Shown: positions 9,304 to 18,305, counted from the stretch's first letter. The stretch is DNA of 64,000 nt from Acidobacteriota bacterium (GCA_019639155.1 JAHBSJ010000001.1:62001-126000); one strand, 5' to 3'. The notes: generated by a model from the sequence alone, not told the origin. Program-made: numbers and translations.

Positions 9304-10953
9304 TTATGGTTTGGTAGGAGTGCCCTGAACGACCTCGGGCCGAGTCGAGACAGGAGCCTGCAGAACCACGGGCGAAGCTTCGGGCGTCTGCATGGAGTTA
9401 GACGGCGGGTTGCCCATCGGGACAGGCTGAATTATCGTCGTCGGCCGCGGTGCAGCGTTCTTCGAATAGTCTGCCCTTGTGATCCTCGGAGTAATGAAGA
9501 AGAGGATCTCATTTGTATTCCGCTGAACGCCTTTCCTTTTGAAAAGGTTTCCGAAAACCGGAATGCTTGCCAAGCCCGGCGTGCGGTCCTGACTTTCACG
9601 CTCATCGTCGAACAATACGCCGCCCACGACGGTGGTACCGCCGTCGGGAACCGTAACCTGAGTGGTCATGCTCTGCGTGTTGATCGCCGGTGATGCACCG
9701 CCGACCACTGTCGCAGTCGAACTGTTTTCAGCGACAACGTTGAGGATCACTGTATCCTCGCCTGTGATCTGAGGTGTTATCGCAAGTCGCAGAGGAACAT
9801 CGACATACGTCGTAGTGGCAACGACCGCTCCGCCGCCGCTGTTTGGCTGGATGGTAGTGATCGGAATTTTTGTTCCGCTCTTGATCTCGGCAGGACGATT
9901 GTTGAGGGTCGTCACACGAGGAGTAGCGATGACCTTTGCCTGGCCTTTCTGCTCACCGGCAGAGATCATCGCATTGATCTGTGCTGTACCAAAAACGCCT
10001 GTTGTCAGTCCGATGGCGGTATTCGCGATCTTAGAGAACATATCGTTGTTGATCGGCGGAACGGGAAATCCCGTCGGCGGCGTCAATGTGCTTTCGGCGT
10101 TTGGCAGTGTTCCGCCGCCGGCTGCGCTGCCGCGGCCGCCCAACACTAAGGCTGCCAACTGCACGCCGACGTCACGGCTGAAATTGCGTGAGGCTACAAC
10201 AATACGTGCTTCGATCTCAACCTGCGGTTCGGGCTGATCGAGAAGTGAGATCAGCTGTTTCACGGCATCAATGTTCTGTCTGACGTCCGTGATTATAAGA
10301 GTGTTCGAACGGCCGTCAACCTCGACGGTTCCGCGACGCGAAAGCCGTTTTTTGATGATGCCGAGGATTCCCTGGTCGGAGCCGCCTCCGCCGCCACCTC
10401 CGCCTGCAGATGATTCACCTGCGGCAGTTCCTGTGACGGTCTGGCCTGCGCCGCCGGCGTCGCTCGCGAGCGTTCCGGAAGCGCGTGCATAGTTAAGACG
10501 GACAAACTCTGTATAGAGCGGCGAGGTGTCCAATTGATTGTTCATCCTCTCGCGAAACAATTCGCCTTCGGCGGCCAACGTCTTGTTGTCGGCGACGCGA
10601 AGTATGTTGCCGTTCACCTGAACGCCCAGTTCCTGCGCCTGCAGGATCGAGTCGAGAGCGATGTTCCAAGGGACATCCATGACCTTTACGGTCACCGGTA
10701 CCTCTTTCACCGATTTATCGATCACGAAATTTATGCCGTATTGATCCGTGATGTATCTGAGAATATCGCGGACATCGGCGTTGACGACGTCAAGACTGAT
10801 CGGTTCGCCGCGGAAATCCGGTTCACCGTAATGACGTCCTTGCTTTTGCGGATCGACCTTTTGAGCAGCCACGGATAGGGTAAGCACGGCTGCAACGGCA
10901 ATCATCAGAATTGCGTTCTTCAAGGTCCTGATTGAGAAATTAAGAGAGTTCAT
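9304..10953 (-). CDS. pilQ: Type IV pilus secretin PilQ
   Basis: A 549-residue outer-membrane secretin, last gene of the pilMNOPQ operon. A signal peptide (about residues 13-30, cleavage after VAA) is followed by an STN/secretin N0 domain (ISLDVVNADVRDILRYITDQYG), a short N1-type domain split by a Gly-run loop of eight glycines, and the secretin barrel. The barrel shows the typical VEIEARIVVASRNFSRDVGV, ATPRVTTLNNRPAEIKSGTKIP and VPDGGTTVVGG motifs. There is no AMIN domain, so the protein is short for PilQ. PilQ forms the ring through which the pilus exits. The C-terminal tail is Pro/Thr-rich. A general secretion secretin is the alternative, but the operon decides for the pilus. Confidence 0.92.
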   Translation of the reverse strand: MNSLNFSIRTLKNAILMIAVAAVLTLSVAAQKVDPQKQGRHYGEPDFRGEPISLDVVNADVRDILRYITDQYGINFVIDKSVKEVPVTVKVMDVPWNIALDSILQAQELGVQVNGNILRVADNKTLAAEGELFRERMNNQLDTSPLYTEFVRLNYARASGTLASDAGGAGQTVTGTAAGESSAGGGGGGGGSDQGILGIIKKRLSRRGTVEVDGRSNTLIITDVRQNIDAVKQLISLLDQPEPQVEIEARIVVASRNFSRDVGVQLAALVLGGRGSAAGGGTLPNAESTLTPPTGFPVPPINNDMFSKIANTAIGLTTGVFGTAQINAMISAGEQKGQAKVIATPRVTTLNNRPAEIKSGTKIPITTIQPNSGGGAVVATTTYVDVPLRLAITPQITGEDTVILNVVAENSSTATVVGGASPAINTQSMTTQVTVPDGGTTVVGGVLFDDERESQDRTPGLASIPVFGNLFKRKGVQRNTNEILFFITPRITRADYSKNAAPRPTTIIQPVPMGNPPSNSMQTPEASPVVLQAPVSTRPEVVQGTPTKP

Positions 10954-11006
10954 GTTTCCTCCGATTTGACTGGATCATTGAAAGATCCTGGGTTGAGAGA
11001 GCTTTA

Positions 11007-11747
11007 TTACGGCCGTTTCGCCACGCGGACGGGCCTTTTTGCCGGCTTTGCAGGCTTTTTGTCATCGTCACCGGCTGGCTGATTATTCATTTCATCGAGC
11101 GGTGAGAGGAACGGATTGACCCCCGGCTTGTCAGTCTGGCCGGGTGTACCGGTGCTCGCACTCTGGGCTGTTTTGGTCTGTGATCCGGCGGGAGCAGTTC
11201 CTTCGACCTGAGCACGTACCGAATACTGCTTAAGCGGCATGTGTTCAACCGACGAGACAAATTTACCTTCGCCGGTCTTGGTCACCTTTCTGAAGACAAG
11301 CCGGTTGTCTTCTACAGCTACAAGCTGACCGTCGAAGAACTTCTCGCCGGGATAGATCGTGTACGAAAGCTTGATCGGTGTCGCTTCCACCATTGCCGCA
11401 TAGCCGCGGGGAGTTTTGAAAATGCCTGACAACGACATTTCGCTCAACGTCAGCACGCTGGTCACCTTGGGTATGGGCTGGCCGGCTGCGACCGCCGCTT
11501 CACGCTGACGCTTATAATGTTCGATACGAGCCTCGATCGACGGCGGACCGAAGTTCACCTGTGCCTTCACGTCGCCGGGGCCGCGGCCTCCGGGAACGCT
11601 GGAAGTCGGCCGTTGTGTTTTCGGCGTCGCCCAGGTTGCCTTCTTGAATGGATCTCTCTGGGCTTGTACCTCGTTCATCATCCCGGAACCCAGGACCATG
11701 AGGCCGATCAGCATCGCTAGTTTTGAGATGGATTTGCTTTTGATCAT
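11007..11747 (-). CDS. pilP: PilP-like type IV pilus assembly protein
   Basis: A 246-residue exported protein between pilO and pilQ. The N-terminal signal segment (about residues 9-29) leads into an RDPFKK motif typical of PilP mature ends. The core (LSEMSLSGIFKTPRGYAAMVEA followed by YTIYPGEKFFDGQLVAVEDNRLVFRK) matches the PilP HR-domain pattern. The C-terminus is disordered and ends in a Lys/Pro/Arg-rich tail (KKPAKPAKRPVRVAKRP), which is unusual. In known systems PilP links the inner-membrane PilN/PilO complex to PilQ. There is no lipobox Cys, unlike proteobacterial PilP lipoproteins. Overall similarity is weak enough that operon position carries much of the call. Confidence 0.78.
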   Translation of the reverse strand: MIKSKSISKLAMLIGLMVLGSGMMNEVQAQRDPFKKATWATPKTQRPTSSVPGGRGPGDVKAQVNFGPPSIEARIEHYKRQREAAVAAGQPIPKVTSVLTLSEMSLSGIFKTPRGYAAMVEATPIKLSYTIYPGEKFFDGQLVAVEDNRLVFRKVTKTGEGKFVSSVEHMPLKQYSVRAQVEGTAPAGSQTKTAQSASTGTPGQTDKPGVNPFLSPLDEMNNQPAGDDDKKPAKPAKRPVRVAKRP

Positions 11748-11793
11748 GACTTTATCTCTTTCGGCTTACACTCGTTGGTGGGAACAAATTAGA

Positions 11794-12492
11794 TCACTGC
11801 TGTGAGGGTGCAGCTCCAGGCGGCTGCGGCACGACCGCTGCGCCGGGGGCTGCGGCAGCAGGTGGTGCTGCGGGCTGGCCGGGTACGGCAGAAGCGCCGG
11901 GAGCTCCCGGAACGGCAGGCTTGGCATTGATGTCGGTCGGGGCCGCATAATAGGCGGTCAGAAGGAACTGTGCGTGAAGCGTCTTATTGTCAGACTGTTT
12001 GTCCAGCTGATTTATCTTAAAATCGGTGATCGAGACGATTCGCGGCAGCTTTGCCATGGCATCAAAGAACGCCCTTAGGTTGGTAAAATTACTGTCAACC
12101 TCGACCTCCACCGGCTTCGCCATGATCGAATCCTGTGTCGTATCGTCTCTCGGAGCGAAACGCATCACGATCATTTTGCTGGCATTTGCGGTGTCCTGAA
12201 GGCCTTGAAGAACATTAGTGATCTCACGTTCTTCGGGAAGCAGGACCTTCAGCTCTTCGTATTCTTCGGCCTTGCTTGCGTAGAGTGAGCGGAATTCATT
12301 TATCCGCTGCGTTGCGACGCGGGCCGTCTCATTCTTTGCTTTCAACTGGGCGACCTGGTCGTTCAGATTCGCCACCTCGGTCCTGATGTCACTGGTGTAG
12401 AAATACCAGACACAGAAGTAAAGCAGGGCCGCGATGCTGACCATTATGATCAGTTGAAAGTGCCATTGTAGATCTTTAAGTTTCTCTAGCAT
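11794..12492 (-). CDS. pilO: Type IV pilus inner-membrane protein PilO
   Basis: A 232-residue bitopic membrane protein. It has a short cytoplasmic N-terminus (LEKLKDLQWHFQ), one transmembrane helix (about residues 14-33), a coiled coil (VANLNDQVAQLKAKNETAR), and a ferredoxin-like PilO core (NVLQGLQDTANASKMIVMRFAPRD, then VDSNFTNLRAFFDAMAKLPRIVSI). The last 45 residues are almost only Pro, Ala, Gly and Val. PilO pairs with PilN to form the alignment subcomplex in the inner membrane. The gene follows pilN by 32 bases in the same orientation. The long Pro/Ala tail is not part of the usual PilO and echoes tails in PilN and PilP here. Confidence 0.9.
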   Translation of the reverse strand: MLEKLKDLQWHFQLIIMVSIAALLYFCVWYFYTSDIRTEVANLNDQVAQLKAKNETARVATQRINEFRSLYASKAEEYEELKVLLPEEREITNVLQGLQDTANASKMIVMRFAPRDDTTQDSIMAKPVEVEVDSNFTNLRAFFDAMAKLPRIVSITDFKINQLDKQSDNKTLHAQFLLTAYYAAPTDINAKPAVPGAPGASAVPGQPAAPPAAAAPGAAVVPQPPGAAPSQQ

Positions 12493-12524
12493 GTTGGATC
12501 ACCTGAAATTGATTTGGGAGGATA

Positions 12525-13244
12525 TCAGTTCTTTGCAACCTGTGGGACCGCTGCCGGTTGGCCGGCAGGATTCACTGCTGAAGCCGTCGTCGGAGGATTG
12601 CCTGATGCGTTAGGCCCTTTCGATGGCGCATATCTGCACTTGATGGTGAAGTTTACGAGCGGGATCTTCTTTTGCTCGCCGTCAGTACTTGTACGCTGTG
12701 CGGCGTTTTGATCCACGATCTCAGCTCTCACGGTCTCGATGTTAAGGTTCGCGAACAGGCCGTTCGAGAATTCAAGGCTTCTGCCGAACTGCGTCACCTG
12801 GCTCTCGTCAGGCGAATTACCGCGAATGACGATCTCGTCGCCGGCTTGCTCGACGCTTTCAAGATAAAGCCCCGGAACCATAGAGATCCGCTCACGTAGG
12901 GCGTCGAGAACAGCACTCGGCCCGGCCTGGGATGCTCTTAGCTTTTTGATCGCTTCGATGCGGGCATCGATATTTGCGATCTTGGCCTCTAGCTCTCTTT
13001 GCTCGTTCATCACTTCTTCCAGCTCAGCAGCGATCTGCTTTTGCTCGTCGAGCTGACGTTCTGCTTCGGTCTTCGCCATGTGGCTGCTTATCACGTCCCA
13101 GCCGATGACCGCGGCCAAAAGGACCGTAGTGACGATAGCCATCAATGCCAATCGGGACGAGCCGCTTGAGATCTTGCGGTCAACCGCAGCTACGGTGCCG
13201 TTTTGCCTGTCGGTGACTGAATTAAGTAGATTGATCTTTATCAT
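12525..13244 (-). CDS. pilN: Type IV pilus inner-membrane protein PilN
   Basis: A 239-residue protein starting with MIKINLLNS, the conserved cytoplasmic PilN peptide that inserts into PilM. A transmembrane helix follows (about residues 32-51), then a coiled coil rich in Glu, Gln and Lys (residues 58-100), and a Fimbrial-assembly (PilN) domain with LDALRERISMVPGLYLESVEQ and a NFTIKCRY strand. The tail is Pro/Ala/Asn-rich. PilN transmits the state of cytoplasmic PilM to PilO and PilP. Only four bases separate it from the pilM stop, consistent with coupled translation. Confidence 0.9.
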   Translation of the reverse strand: MIKINLLNSVTDRQNGTVAAVDRKISSGSSRLALMAIVTTVLLAAVIGWDVISSHMAKTEAERQLDEQKQIAAELEEVMNEQRELEAKIANIDARIEAIKKLRASQAGPSAVLDALRERISMVPGLYLESVEQAGDEIVIRGNSPDESQVTQFGRSLEFSNGLFANLNIETVRAEIVDQNAAQRTSTDGEQKKIPLVNFTIKCRYAPSKGPNASGNPPTTASAVNPAGQPAAVPQVAKN

Positions 13245-13248
13245 TTGA

Positions 13249-14298
13249 TTACACTCCCCTTACTGCCAGTCCTACCGCGACGGCCATTTCGGGCACGATC
13301 TCTCTGAGGTAGTCAGGGTCGAATTTCTTATTGTCAACCTTTATGTTTCGGAACGGATCTAGGACCTCAACAGGAAGTTCCAGCCGGAGTGAGAGTTCTT
13401 CCGCGAGGCCGACGAGCTTAGAACCGCCGCCGGAGATAAGTATCTTCTGGACGACCGTTTCATTGTCTTCGGTCGTGGCCCGATAAAAATCAAAGGTCTT
13501 TTGTATCTCCATTGCTACGATCTCGGTGACGTTGTTCATCAGCGGCTCGATGGATTTTTCTTCGATCCCTTCGACCGCATCAAGCACTCCGCGTTTTACC
13601 GCTTCGGCCTGCTGAAAGTTGAGGCCGAGGCTTCGCTGGAGAACATCGGTAAACTGGCTTCCGCCGACGGTTATGTCGCGCGTGAACAAGGATTGGGTTC
13701 CCTTGACGATATTTACGTTCATTGTGGACGCGCCAATATTGAGAAGGGTAACGACGTCGTTCTCCGAAGGGTTATAGTTGACCTCGTAGCAATTCTGCAG
13801 GGCGAAGGTGTCGACGTCGATCACGACCGGCGACTTGCCCGCGAGCTGAATTGCCTGTTTGATATTGTCTATACGGTCCTTTTTGCATGCCGCTATCAGA
13901 ACTTGTGTTGACTCAGGCGTTTCTGAAACGACCTGATAGTCCAAGCTGACATCCGCCAGATCGTAAGGGATATGTTCTTCGGCGTGCCAGTCGATCGACT
14001 CTTCAAGCTCGTCCTTGCTCATGGGCGGCAGAACAATGTTCTTCAAGATGACCGAATGGCCGCTTACACCGGTAACGACATTATTAGCCTTGATCTGGTG
14101 ATTAGTGCAGACATTCGAGATAACGTCTGACACTACGTTAAGCTCCATGATCTGGCCGTCGATGATGGTATCGCTGGGCAGATTCTCGAAGCCGAGACTT
14201 ACCAGATTAAGGTTGTTGAGTTTGCCGTCGAGCTCGACCATCTTTATCGAGCTTGAGCCGATGTCTAGTCCGGCGATGCTTTTCTTTTTACCAAACAT
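13249..14298 (-). CDS. pilM: Type IV pilus assembly ATPase-fold protein PilM
   Basis: A 349-residue actin/FtsA-like protein. It begins FGKKKSIAGLDIGSSSIKMVEL, the phosphate-1 loop of the family. It also has a LPPMSKDELEESIDWHAEEHIPYDLADVSLDYQ region, a TLLNIGASTMNVNIVK phosphate-2 loop and a KILISGGGSKLVGL adenosine motif. PilM is cytoplasmic and binds the N-terminal peptide of PilN. It is the first gene of the pil operon. A strong Shine-Dalgarno (AAGGAG, complement of 14307-14312) sits nine bases before the ATG. The promoter and leader lie in the following 360 bases. Confidence 0.95.
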   Translation of the reverse strand: MFGKKKSIAGLDIGSSSIKMVELDGKLNNLNLVSLGFENLPSDTIIDGQIMELNVVSDVISNVCTNHQIKANNVVTGVSGHSVILKNIVLPPMSKDELEESIDWHAEEHIPYDLADVSLDYQVVSETPESTQVLIAACKKDRIDNIKQAIQLAGKSPVVIDVDTFALQNCYEVNYNPSENDVVTLLNIGASTMNVNIVKGTQSLFTRDITVGGSQFTDVLQRSLGLNFQQAEAVKRGVLDAVEGIEEKSIEPLMNNVTEIVAMEIQKTFDFYRATTEDNETVVQKILISGGGSKLVGLAEELSLRLELPVEVLDPFRNIKVDNKKFDPDYLREIVPEMAVAVGLAVRGV

Positions 14299-14538
14299 TA
14301 TTTGTGCTCCTTACGAATCACTTGGCGGTATTTTTACTTGAACGTTCCCGAAACTGCGGTCAGCGGTCGATTGGGGATGTGCCACCGGCGTCTAAGGTTG
14401 AAAGGGGAAAACGGTCATCTGACGCGAAGAGGTTTAGGCGAGTCGGGATTCCGCTAGTTTCGGGCATTAAGTACGTTCAGTTGGCTCATTCGAGCCGGGC
14501 TTTTTGGTGTGTCCTGCCGTTTGTGGTGGCAATGAGAT

Positions 14539-14558
14539 CGGCGGAAATATTACCGCCG
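14539..14558 (-). other. Hairpin at the 5' end of the pil operon leader
   Basis: CGGCGG (14539-14544) and CCGCCG (14553-14558) form a 6-base GC stem with an 8-base A/T loop. It falls exactly where transcription from the predicted promoter would begin, so the pil mRNA could start with this stem, which often stabilises a transcript or marks an operator. A second small hairpin (GGCTC/GAGCC) lies at 14483-14496. I do not recognise a known riboswitch in the 260-base leader. Apart from this stem, the second hairpin and the promoter, I see nothing in 14299-14658. Confidence 0.4.
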
Positions 14559-14565
14559 AGATTCA

Positions 14566-14594
14566 AAGTTACAGGAATGCAAAACACTTGTCAA
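14566..14594 (-). promoter_or_regulatory. Candidate sigma-70 promoter of pilMNOPQ
   Basis: On the minus strand there is a perfect TTGACA (14594-14589), 17 bases, then TAACTT (14571-14566, a weak -10 with 3 of 6 consensus). It lies about 270 bases before the pilM ATG, implying a long untranslated leader. It is the best match in the 360-base gap. Confidence 0.4.
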
Positions 14595-14658
14595 CAGTTT
14601 TTTGTCATGTTGAACATATTTTGAACGAATTTCTTTCAGATTGAAAGAAGGGGAATTC

Positions 14659-15861
14659 TCACTGACGTGATCGGACTTCGGCCTTGGCTATAGCCTCAAG
14701 GTGGACCTCGTCCGGGCCATCCGCCAAACGAAGTGAACGCGCATATACCCAAAATCCCGCGAGCGGGTGATCCTGAGAAACTCCTGCTCCGCCGTGAGCC
14801 TGTATCGCGTGGTCAATTACTCTTAATGCCATTTTAGGAACCACAGCCTTGATCATCGCGATCTCTTTGCGGGCAGCCTTGTTTCCAAATCCATCCATCA
14901 TCCATGCCGCCTTTAAGACGAGAAGCCTCGCTTGGTCGATGGCACATCGAGCGTCGGCGATCCATTGACGCACAACGCCCTGATCGACAATAGGTTTGTT
15001 GAATGCGACGCGGACCGTCGCTCTATCGATCATCAACTCAAGCGCTCTTTCGGCCGCTCCAATTAGACGCATGCAATGATGCACCCGTCCAGGGCCCAGC
15101 CGTCCCTGTGCTATTTCGAAACCGCGACCTTCGCCTAGCAGTAGATTCTCTTTTGGAACCCGAACGTCGGCGAATGAGACTTCTGAATGACCGTTCGGAG
15201 CATCGTCAAATCCGAATACACGCAGATTCCTCTCAACCTTCACACCTGGGGAATCCATCGGGACCAGGATCATAGACTGCTGCAGATGTTTGGGCGCGGT
15301 CGGATCGGACTTGCCCATGAATATCGCCAACTTGCAGCGTGCGTCGCCTGCTCCGGTCGACCACCATTTACGGCCGTTCAACACATATTCGTGGCCATCC
15401 GCGACGATCGACGACTCTATATTCGTTGCATCAGACGAAGCTACCGCAGGTTCGGTCATTGCAAAACATGAACGCATCTCACCCGCAAGAAGCGGTTCAA
15501 GCCACTGCGATTTCTGCTCATCGGTGCCGTATAAATGCAGCACCTCCATATTGCCGGTGTCCGGGGCCGAACAATTGAAAACCTCAGAGGACCACAGTAC
15601 TCTGCCCATAGTTTCGGCAAGCGGAGCGTAATCGACGTTGGTGAGCCCGGAAATATCCGGCAGAAAAAGATTCCACAGGCCGGCCGCTTTTGCGCTGGTC
15701 TTCAGTTCCTCAATAAGCTCTAGCGGCTGCCAGCGATCGCCGGCATCCAACTCGTCGTGATATCGCTGTTCATTCGGATAAATACGCTCATCCATGAATA
15801 CGTTGAGGCGTTTTTGCAGTTCGGTCGATCTTGCAGAATAATTAAAGTCCATATTTGCCAC
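14659..15861 (-). CDS. Acyl-CoA dehydrogenase (ACAD10/11-like)
   Basis: A 400-residue flavoprotein of the acyl-CoA dehydrogenase superfamily. The FAD/substrate signature [16 protein letters not shown] is in the first half, and KWWSTGAG and a [23 protein letters not shown] segment in the middle. The C-terminal helical domain ends with [15 protein letters not shown] and LADGPDEVH. The [12 protein letters not shown] and DGPDEVHL motifs are typical of the ACAD10/11 branch, which works on 4-hydroxyacyl or unusual acyl-CoAs rather than plain short fatty acids. Cytoplasmic. It diverges from an APH-like kinase gene only 46 bases away, the same pair that is fused in eukaryotic ACAD10/11. Specificity is an inference. 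Confidence 0.88.
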   Translation of the reverse strand: MANMDFNYSARSTELQKRLNVFMDERIYPNEQRYHDELDAGDRWQPLELIEELKTSAKAAGLWNLFLPDISGLTNVDYAPLAETMGRVLWSSEVFNCSAPDTGNMEVLHLYGTDEQKSQWLEPLLAGEMRSCFAMTEPAVASSDATNIESSIVADGHEYVLNGRKWWSTGAGDARCKLAIFMGKSDPTAPKHLQQSMILVPMDSPGVKVERNLRVFGFDDAPNGHSEVSFADVRVPKENLLLGEGRGFEIAQGRLGPGRVHHCMRLIGAAERALELMIDRATVRVAFNKPIVDQGVVRQWIADARCAIDQARLLVLKAAWMMDGFGNKAARKEIAMIKAVVPKMALRVIDHAIQAHGGAGVSQDHPLAGFWVYARSLRLADGPDEVHLEAIAKAEVRSRQ

Positions 15862-15907
15862 AGATTAACACAGGCTGCGGAGTTTCCGCCGTCGAAGATG
15901 GGACGAG

Positions 15908-16969
15908 ATGAAAAAGGACGACGCAACAGCTCCAAGAGCCGGAGAAGAACTGAACGAAAAGGCGCTTGAGGATTTTCTACGGGTCCGCTTGCCGACGCCA
16001 TTCAACGATATGGAGGTACTGCAGTTCCCGGCAGGCAGTTCCAATTTGACCTATTTGATCCGTCTCGGTTCGACACAATATGTCCTCCGCCGGCCGCCAT
16101 TCGGCAATACCGTAAGAACCGCCCATGATATGAAGCGAGAGTTTGACGTGCTGTCAAAGCTTGCGTTCGTTTATCCGCCTGCACCGGAACCGATACTCTT
16201 TTGTGACGACGAATCTGTCATTGGGTCCGAATTCTATCTGATGGAGAAAAAGAACGGTGTCGTGATCCGCGGCTTGGTCCCGGGCGATATCGCGGCTTCA
16301 GAGGAAATACAGGAAAAGCTTTGCCGCAGCTTCATCGAGAATCTCGCGCGTCTACATTCCGTCAATTACCCCGCGGCGGGACTAGCCGATCTCGGAAAAC
16401 CTGACGGCTACAATCGCCGCCAGGTCGAAGGCTGGACGCAGCGTTACATAGCAGCGAAGACCGACGAACACGCCGAACTCGAAGCCGCGATGCGGTGGCT
16501 CCGCGAAAACATACCTGTCGAGTCGGGTGCGTCCATAATTCACAACGATTACAAATTCGACAATATAATGCTCGACTCTGACGACCTGACCCGCATCATT
16601 GCCGTGCTTGATTGGGAAATGGTAACTGTTGGCGACCCGCTGATGGACCTCGGCACTACGTTAGGCTATTGGATGTCACCCGAGTTTGGCGACGAGATGA
16701 TGAACATGCCGTTCAATCCGCGCGTGTTAATGGAAAATGTTACCCGCCGGCAGTTGGTCGAGATGTATTCAAAGGCACGCAACATCGCACTGCCGGACAT
16801 GCTTTTCTACTACGTCTTCGGCACGTTCAAGATCGCCGTCATCGCCCAGCAGATATATGCACGCTTCGTGAAAGGCATGACACATGATCAGAGATTCGCT
16901 AATTTCAACCGTTTCGTCGGTGCCCTGGGCCGTATCGCCGCAACTTCAATAGATCGCAAATCGATATAA
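15908..16969 (+). CDS. APH-family phosphotransferase (ACAD10/11 kinase-domain-like)
   Basis: A 353-residue protein kinase-like fold enzyme. A nucleotide-binding N-lobe (FPAGSSNLTYLIRLGSTQYVLRRPPFG) is followed by HNDYKFDNIMLD, the catalytic loop with its Asp base and metal-binding Asn, and by LDWEMVTVGDPLMDLG with the second metal Asp. This sub-branch is the aminoglycoside-phosphotransferase-like domain found fused to acyl-CoA dehydrogenase in ACAD10/11. Related kinases act on the 4-hydroxyl of 4-hydroxyacyl-CoAs. The divergent acyl-CoA dehydrogenase supports such a role. It is not likely to be an antibiotic-resistance enzyme. Confidence 0.85.
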   Translation: MKKDDATAPRAGEELNEKALEDFLRVRLPTPFNDMEVLQFPAGSSNLTYLIRLGSTQYVLRRPPFGNTVRTAHDMKREFDVLSKLAFVYPPAPEPILFCDDESVIGSEFYLMEKKNGVVIRGLVPGDIAASEEIQEKLCRSFIENLARLHSVNYPAAGLADLGKPDGYNRRQVEGWTQRYIAAKTDEHAELEAAMRWLRENIPVESGASIIHNDYKFDNIMLDSDDLTRIIAVLDWEMVTVGDPLMDLGTTLGYWMSPEFGDEMMNMPFNPRVLMENVTRRQLVEMYSKARNIALPDMLFYYVFGTFKIAVIAQQIYARFVKGMTHDQRFANFNRFVGALGRIAATSIDRKSI

Positions 16970-16974
16970 AGTTA

Positions 16975-17054
16975 TCCACTTACGACTTATCACTTGTCAC
17001 TATCCACTGAAGATATCAATTTTCTCCGGTGAAAAGTGATAAGTCGTAAGTGGA
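16975..17054. repeat. Inverted repeat of the AGTGATAAGT family (copy 1)
   Basis: Two 21-base arms that are perfect reverse complements (16975-16995 and 17034-17054) surround a 38-base centre containing further partial copies of the same words. The element fills the gap between two convergent genes (the kinase and preA) and could form a long hairpin that ends both transcripts. A related copy is at 46024-46099. Confidence 0.8.
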
Positions 17055-17057
17055 GAG

Positions 17058-18305
17058 TTAAATCGCTCCTGTACGTTCCCGCCAGGTTTGCGGGTTCGTT
17101 CCGTCGTCGCGGCGTTGCATTTCGATAGCCCCGGGTGATGGGCAAACAAGTGCGCATAGGTTGCAGCCGACGCACTCTTCCTCGATTACGCGCGGGTAGC
17201 GATGGCCGTTCGATTCGACGAATTCGAACGATTGATGTGCGCCGTCCTCGCAGGCGACGTAACAAAGATTGCAGCGGATGCAATGCTCTTCGTTGACGTG
17301 AGCCTTTACAACGTAGTTGAGGTCCAGGTTTCCCCAATCGGTCACGCGGTTCACGCTTTTGCCGATGATCTCGCTTACCGACGCGAAGCCTTTCTCGACG
17401 AGGTAAGTATTCAGCCCGTCGATCATGTCTTCCACGATCCGGTAACCGTAGTGCATCACGGCCGTGCACACCTGCACATTGCCCGCACCGAGCAGCATGA
17501 ATTCGACCGCGTCCCGCCACGTCGAAATGCCCCCGATACCGCTGATAGGAATGGTGAATTCCGGATCGCGGGCGAGTTCAGAGACCATATTCAGAGCGAT
17601 AGGCTTGACAGCCGGGCCGCAATATCCGCCGTGTGCCGCCATGCCGTTCACGTTCGGGTGAGGGATCATCGTGTCGAGATCGACGCCCATCACCGAGTTG
17701 ATCGTGTTGATAAGCGATACCGCATCGGCACCGCCGTTCATGGCAGCTTTTGCAGGCGGAATTATGTTGGTGACGTTCGGTGTTAATTTTACAATGACCG
17801 GAATTTCTGACACCTCTTTCACCCATTCCGTGACCATGCAGGTGTACTCCGGAACTTGGCCCATCGCGGCGCCCATTCCCCGCTCCGACATGCCGTGCGG
17901 GCACCCAAAATTAAGTTCAAATCCATCGCAGCCGGTGTCCTGAGTTCGTTTGACGATCTCGTGCCAGGCCTCGCGTTTTGATTCGACCATCAGCGAAGCA
18001 ATGACGGCATGATCGGGATATTTCCGCTTGCACTCGGCCATCTCCTTGAGATTGACCTCTAGCGAGCGGTCCGTTATCAGCTCGATATTATTGAGCCCGA
18101 TCATCCGCTGACCGTTGAGATCTAGCCCCGCAAGCCGCGACGAGACGTTCACGATCGGCTCGCCAAGCGTCTTCCAAACAGCCCCGCCCCAACCGACGTC
18201 AAACGCACGCTCGATCATCGAACCCATGTTCGTCGGCGGCGCACTGGCCAGCCAAAACGGATTCGGCGACTTAATGCCTGCAAAATTGATGCTCAGGTCT
18301 GCCAT
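17058..18305 (-). CDS. preA: NAD-dependent dihydropyrimidine dehydrogenase, catalytic subunit PreA
   Basis: A 415-residue protein. The N-terminal FMN-binding TIM barrel starts with INFAGIKSPNPFWLASAPPT and includes NFGCPHGMSERGMGAAMGQ and GIGGISTWRDAVEFMLLGA. The C-terminal ferredoxin domain has two 4Fe-4S motifs, CIRCNLCYVAC and CVGCNLCALVCPSPGAIEM. PreA reduces uracil or thymine to the 5,6-dihydropyrimidine with electrons passed from NADH through PreT. The subunit partner preT is about 1.9 kb upstream in the same orientation, separated by an AbgT-type carrier whose stop lies three bases before this gene's ATG. Reductive pyrimidine catabolism fits the neighbouring nitrilase-type and permease genes. 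Confidence 0.93.
   Translation of the reverse strand: MADLSINFAGIKSPNPFWLASAPPTNMGSMIERAFDVGWGGAVWKTLGEPIVNVSSRLAGLDLNGQRMIGLNNIELITDRSLEVNLKEMAECKRKYPDHAVIASLMVESKREAWHEIVKRTQDTGCDGFELNFGCPHGMSERGMGAAMGQVPEYTCMVTEWVKEVSEIPVIVKLTPNVTNIIPPAKAAMNGGADAVSLINTINSVMGVDLDTMIPHPNVNGMAAHGGYCGPAVKPIALNMVSELARDPEFTIPISGIGGISTWRDAVEFMLLGAGNVQVCTAVMHYGYRIVEDMIDGLNTYLVEKGFASVSEIIGKSVNRVTDWGNLDLNYVVKAHVNEEHCIRCNLCYVACEDGAHQSFEFVESNGHRYPRVIEEECVGCNLCALVCPSPGAIEMQRRDDGTNPQTWRERTGAI

Noticed and set aside
14483..14505. Terminator-like hairpin followed by TTTTT on the plus strand upstream of pilM
   Set aside because: The stem is only five base pairs and the T-run is separated by GGGC; no plus-strand gene ends there.
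15908..16969. Aminoglycoside resistance kinase
   Set aside because: The APH fold is present, but sequence type and the neighbouring acyl-CoA dehydrogenase indicate the ACAD10/11-type kinase.
17202..17786. A 194-codon plus-strand frame opposite preA
   Set aside because: The preA frame has FMN and ferredoxin motifs throughout; the opposite frame has none.
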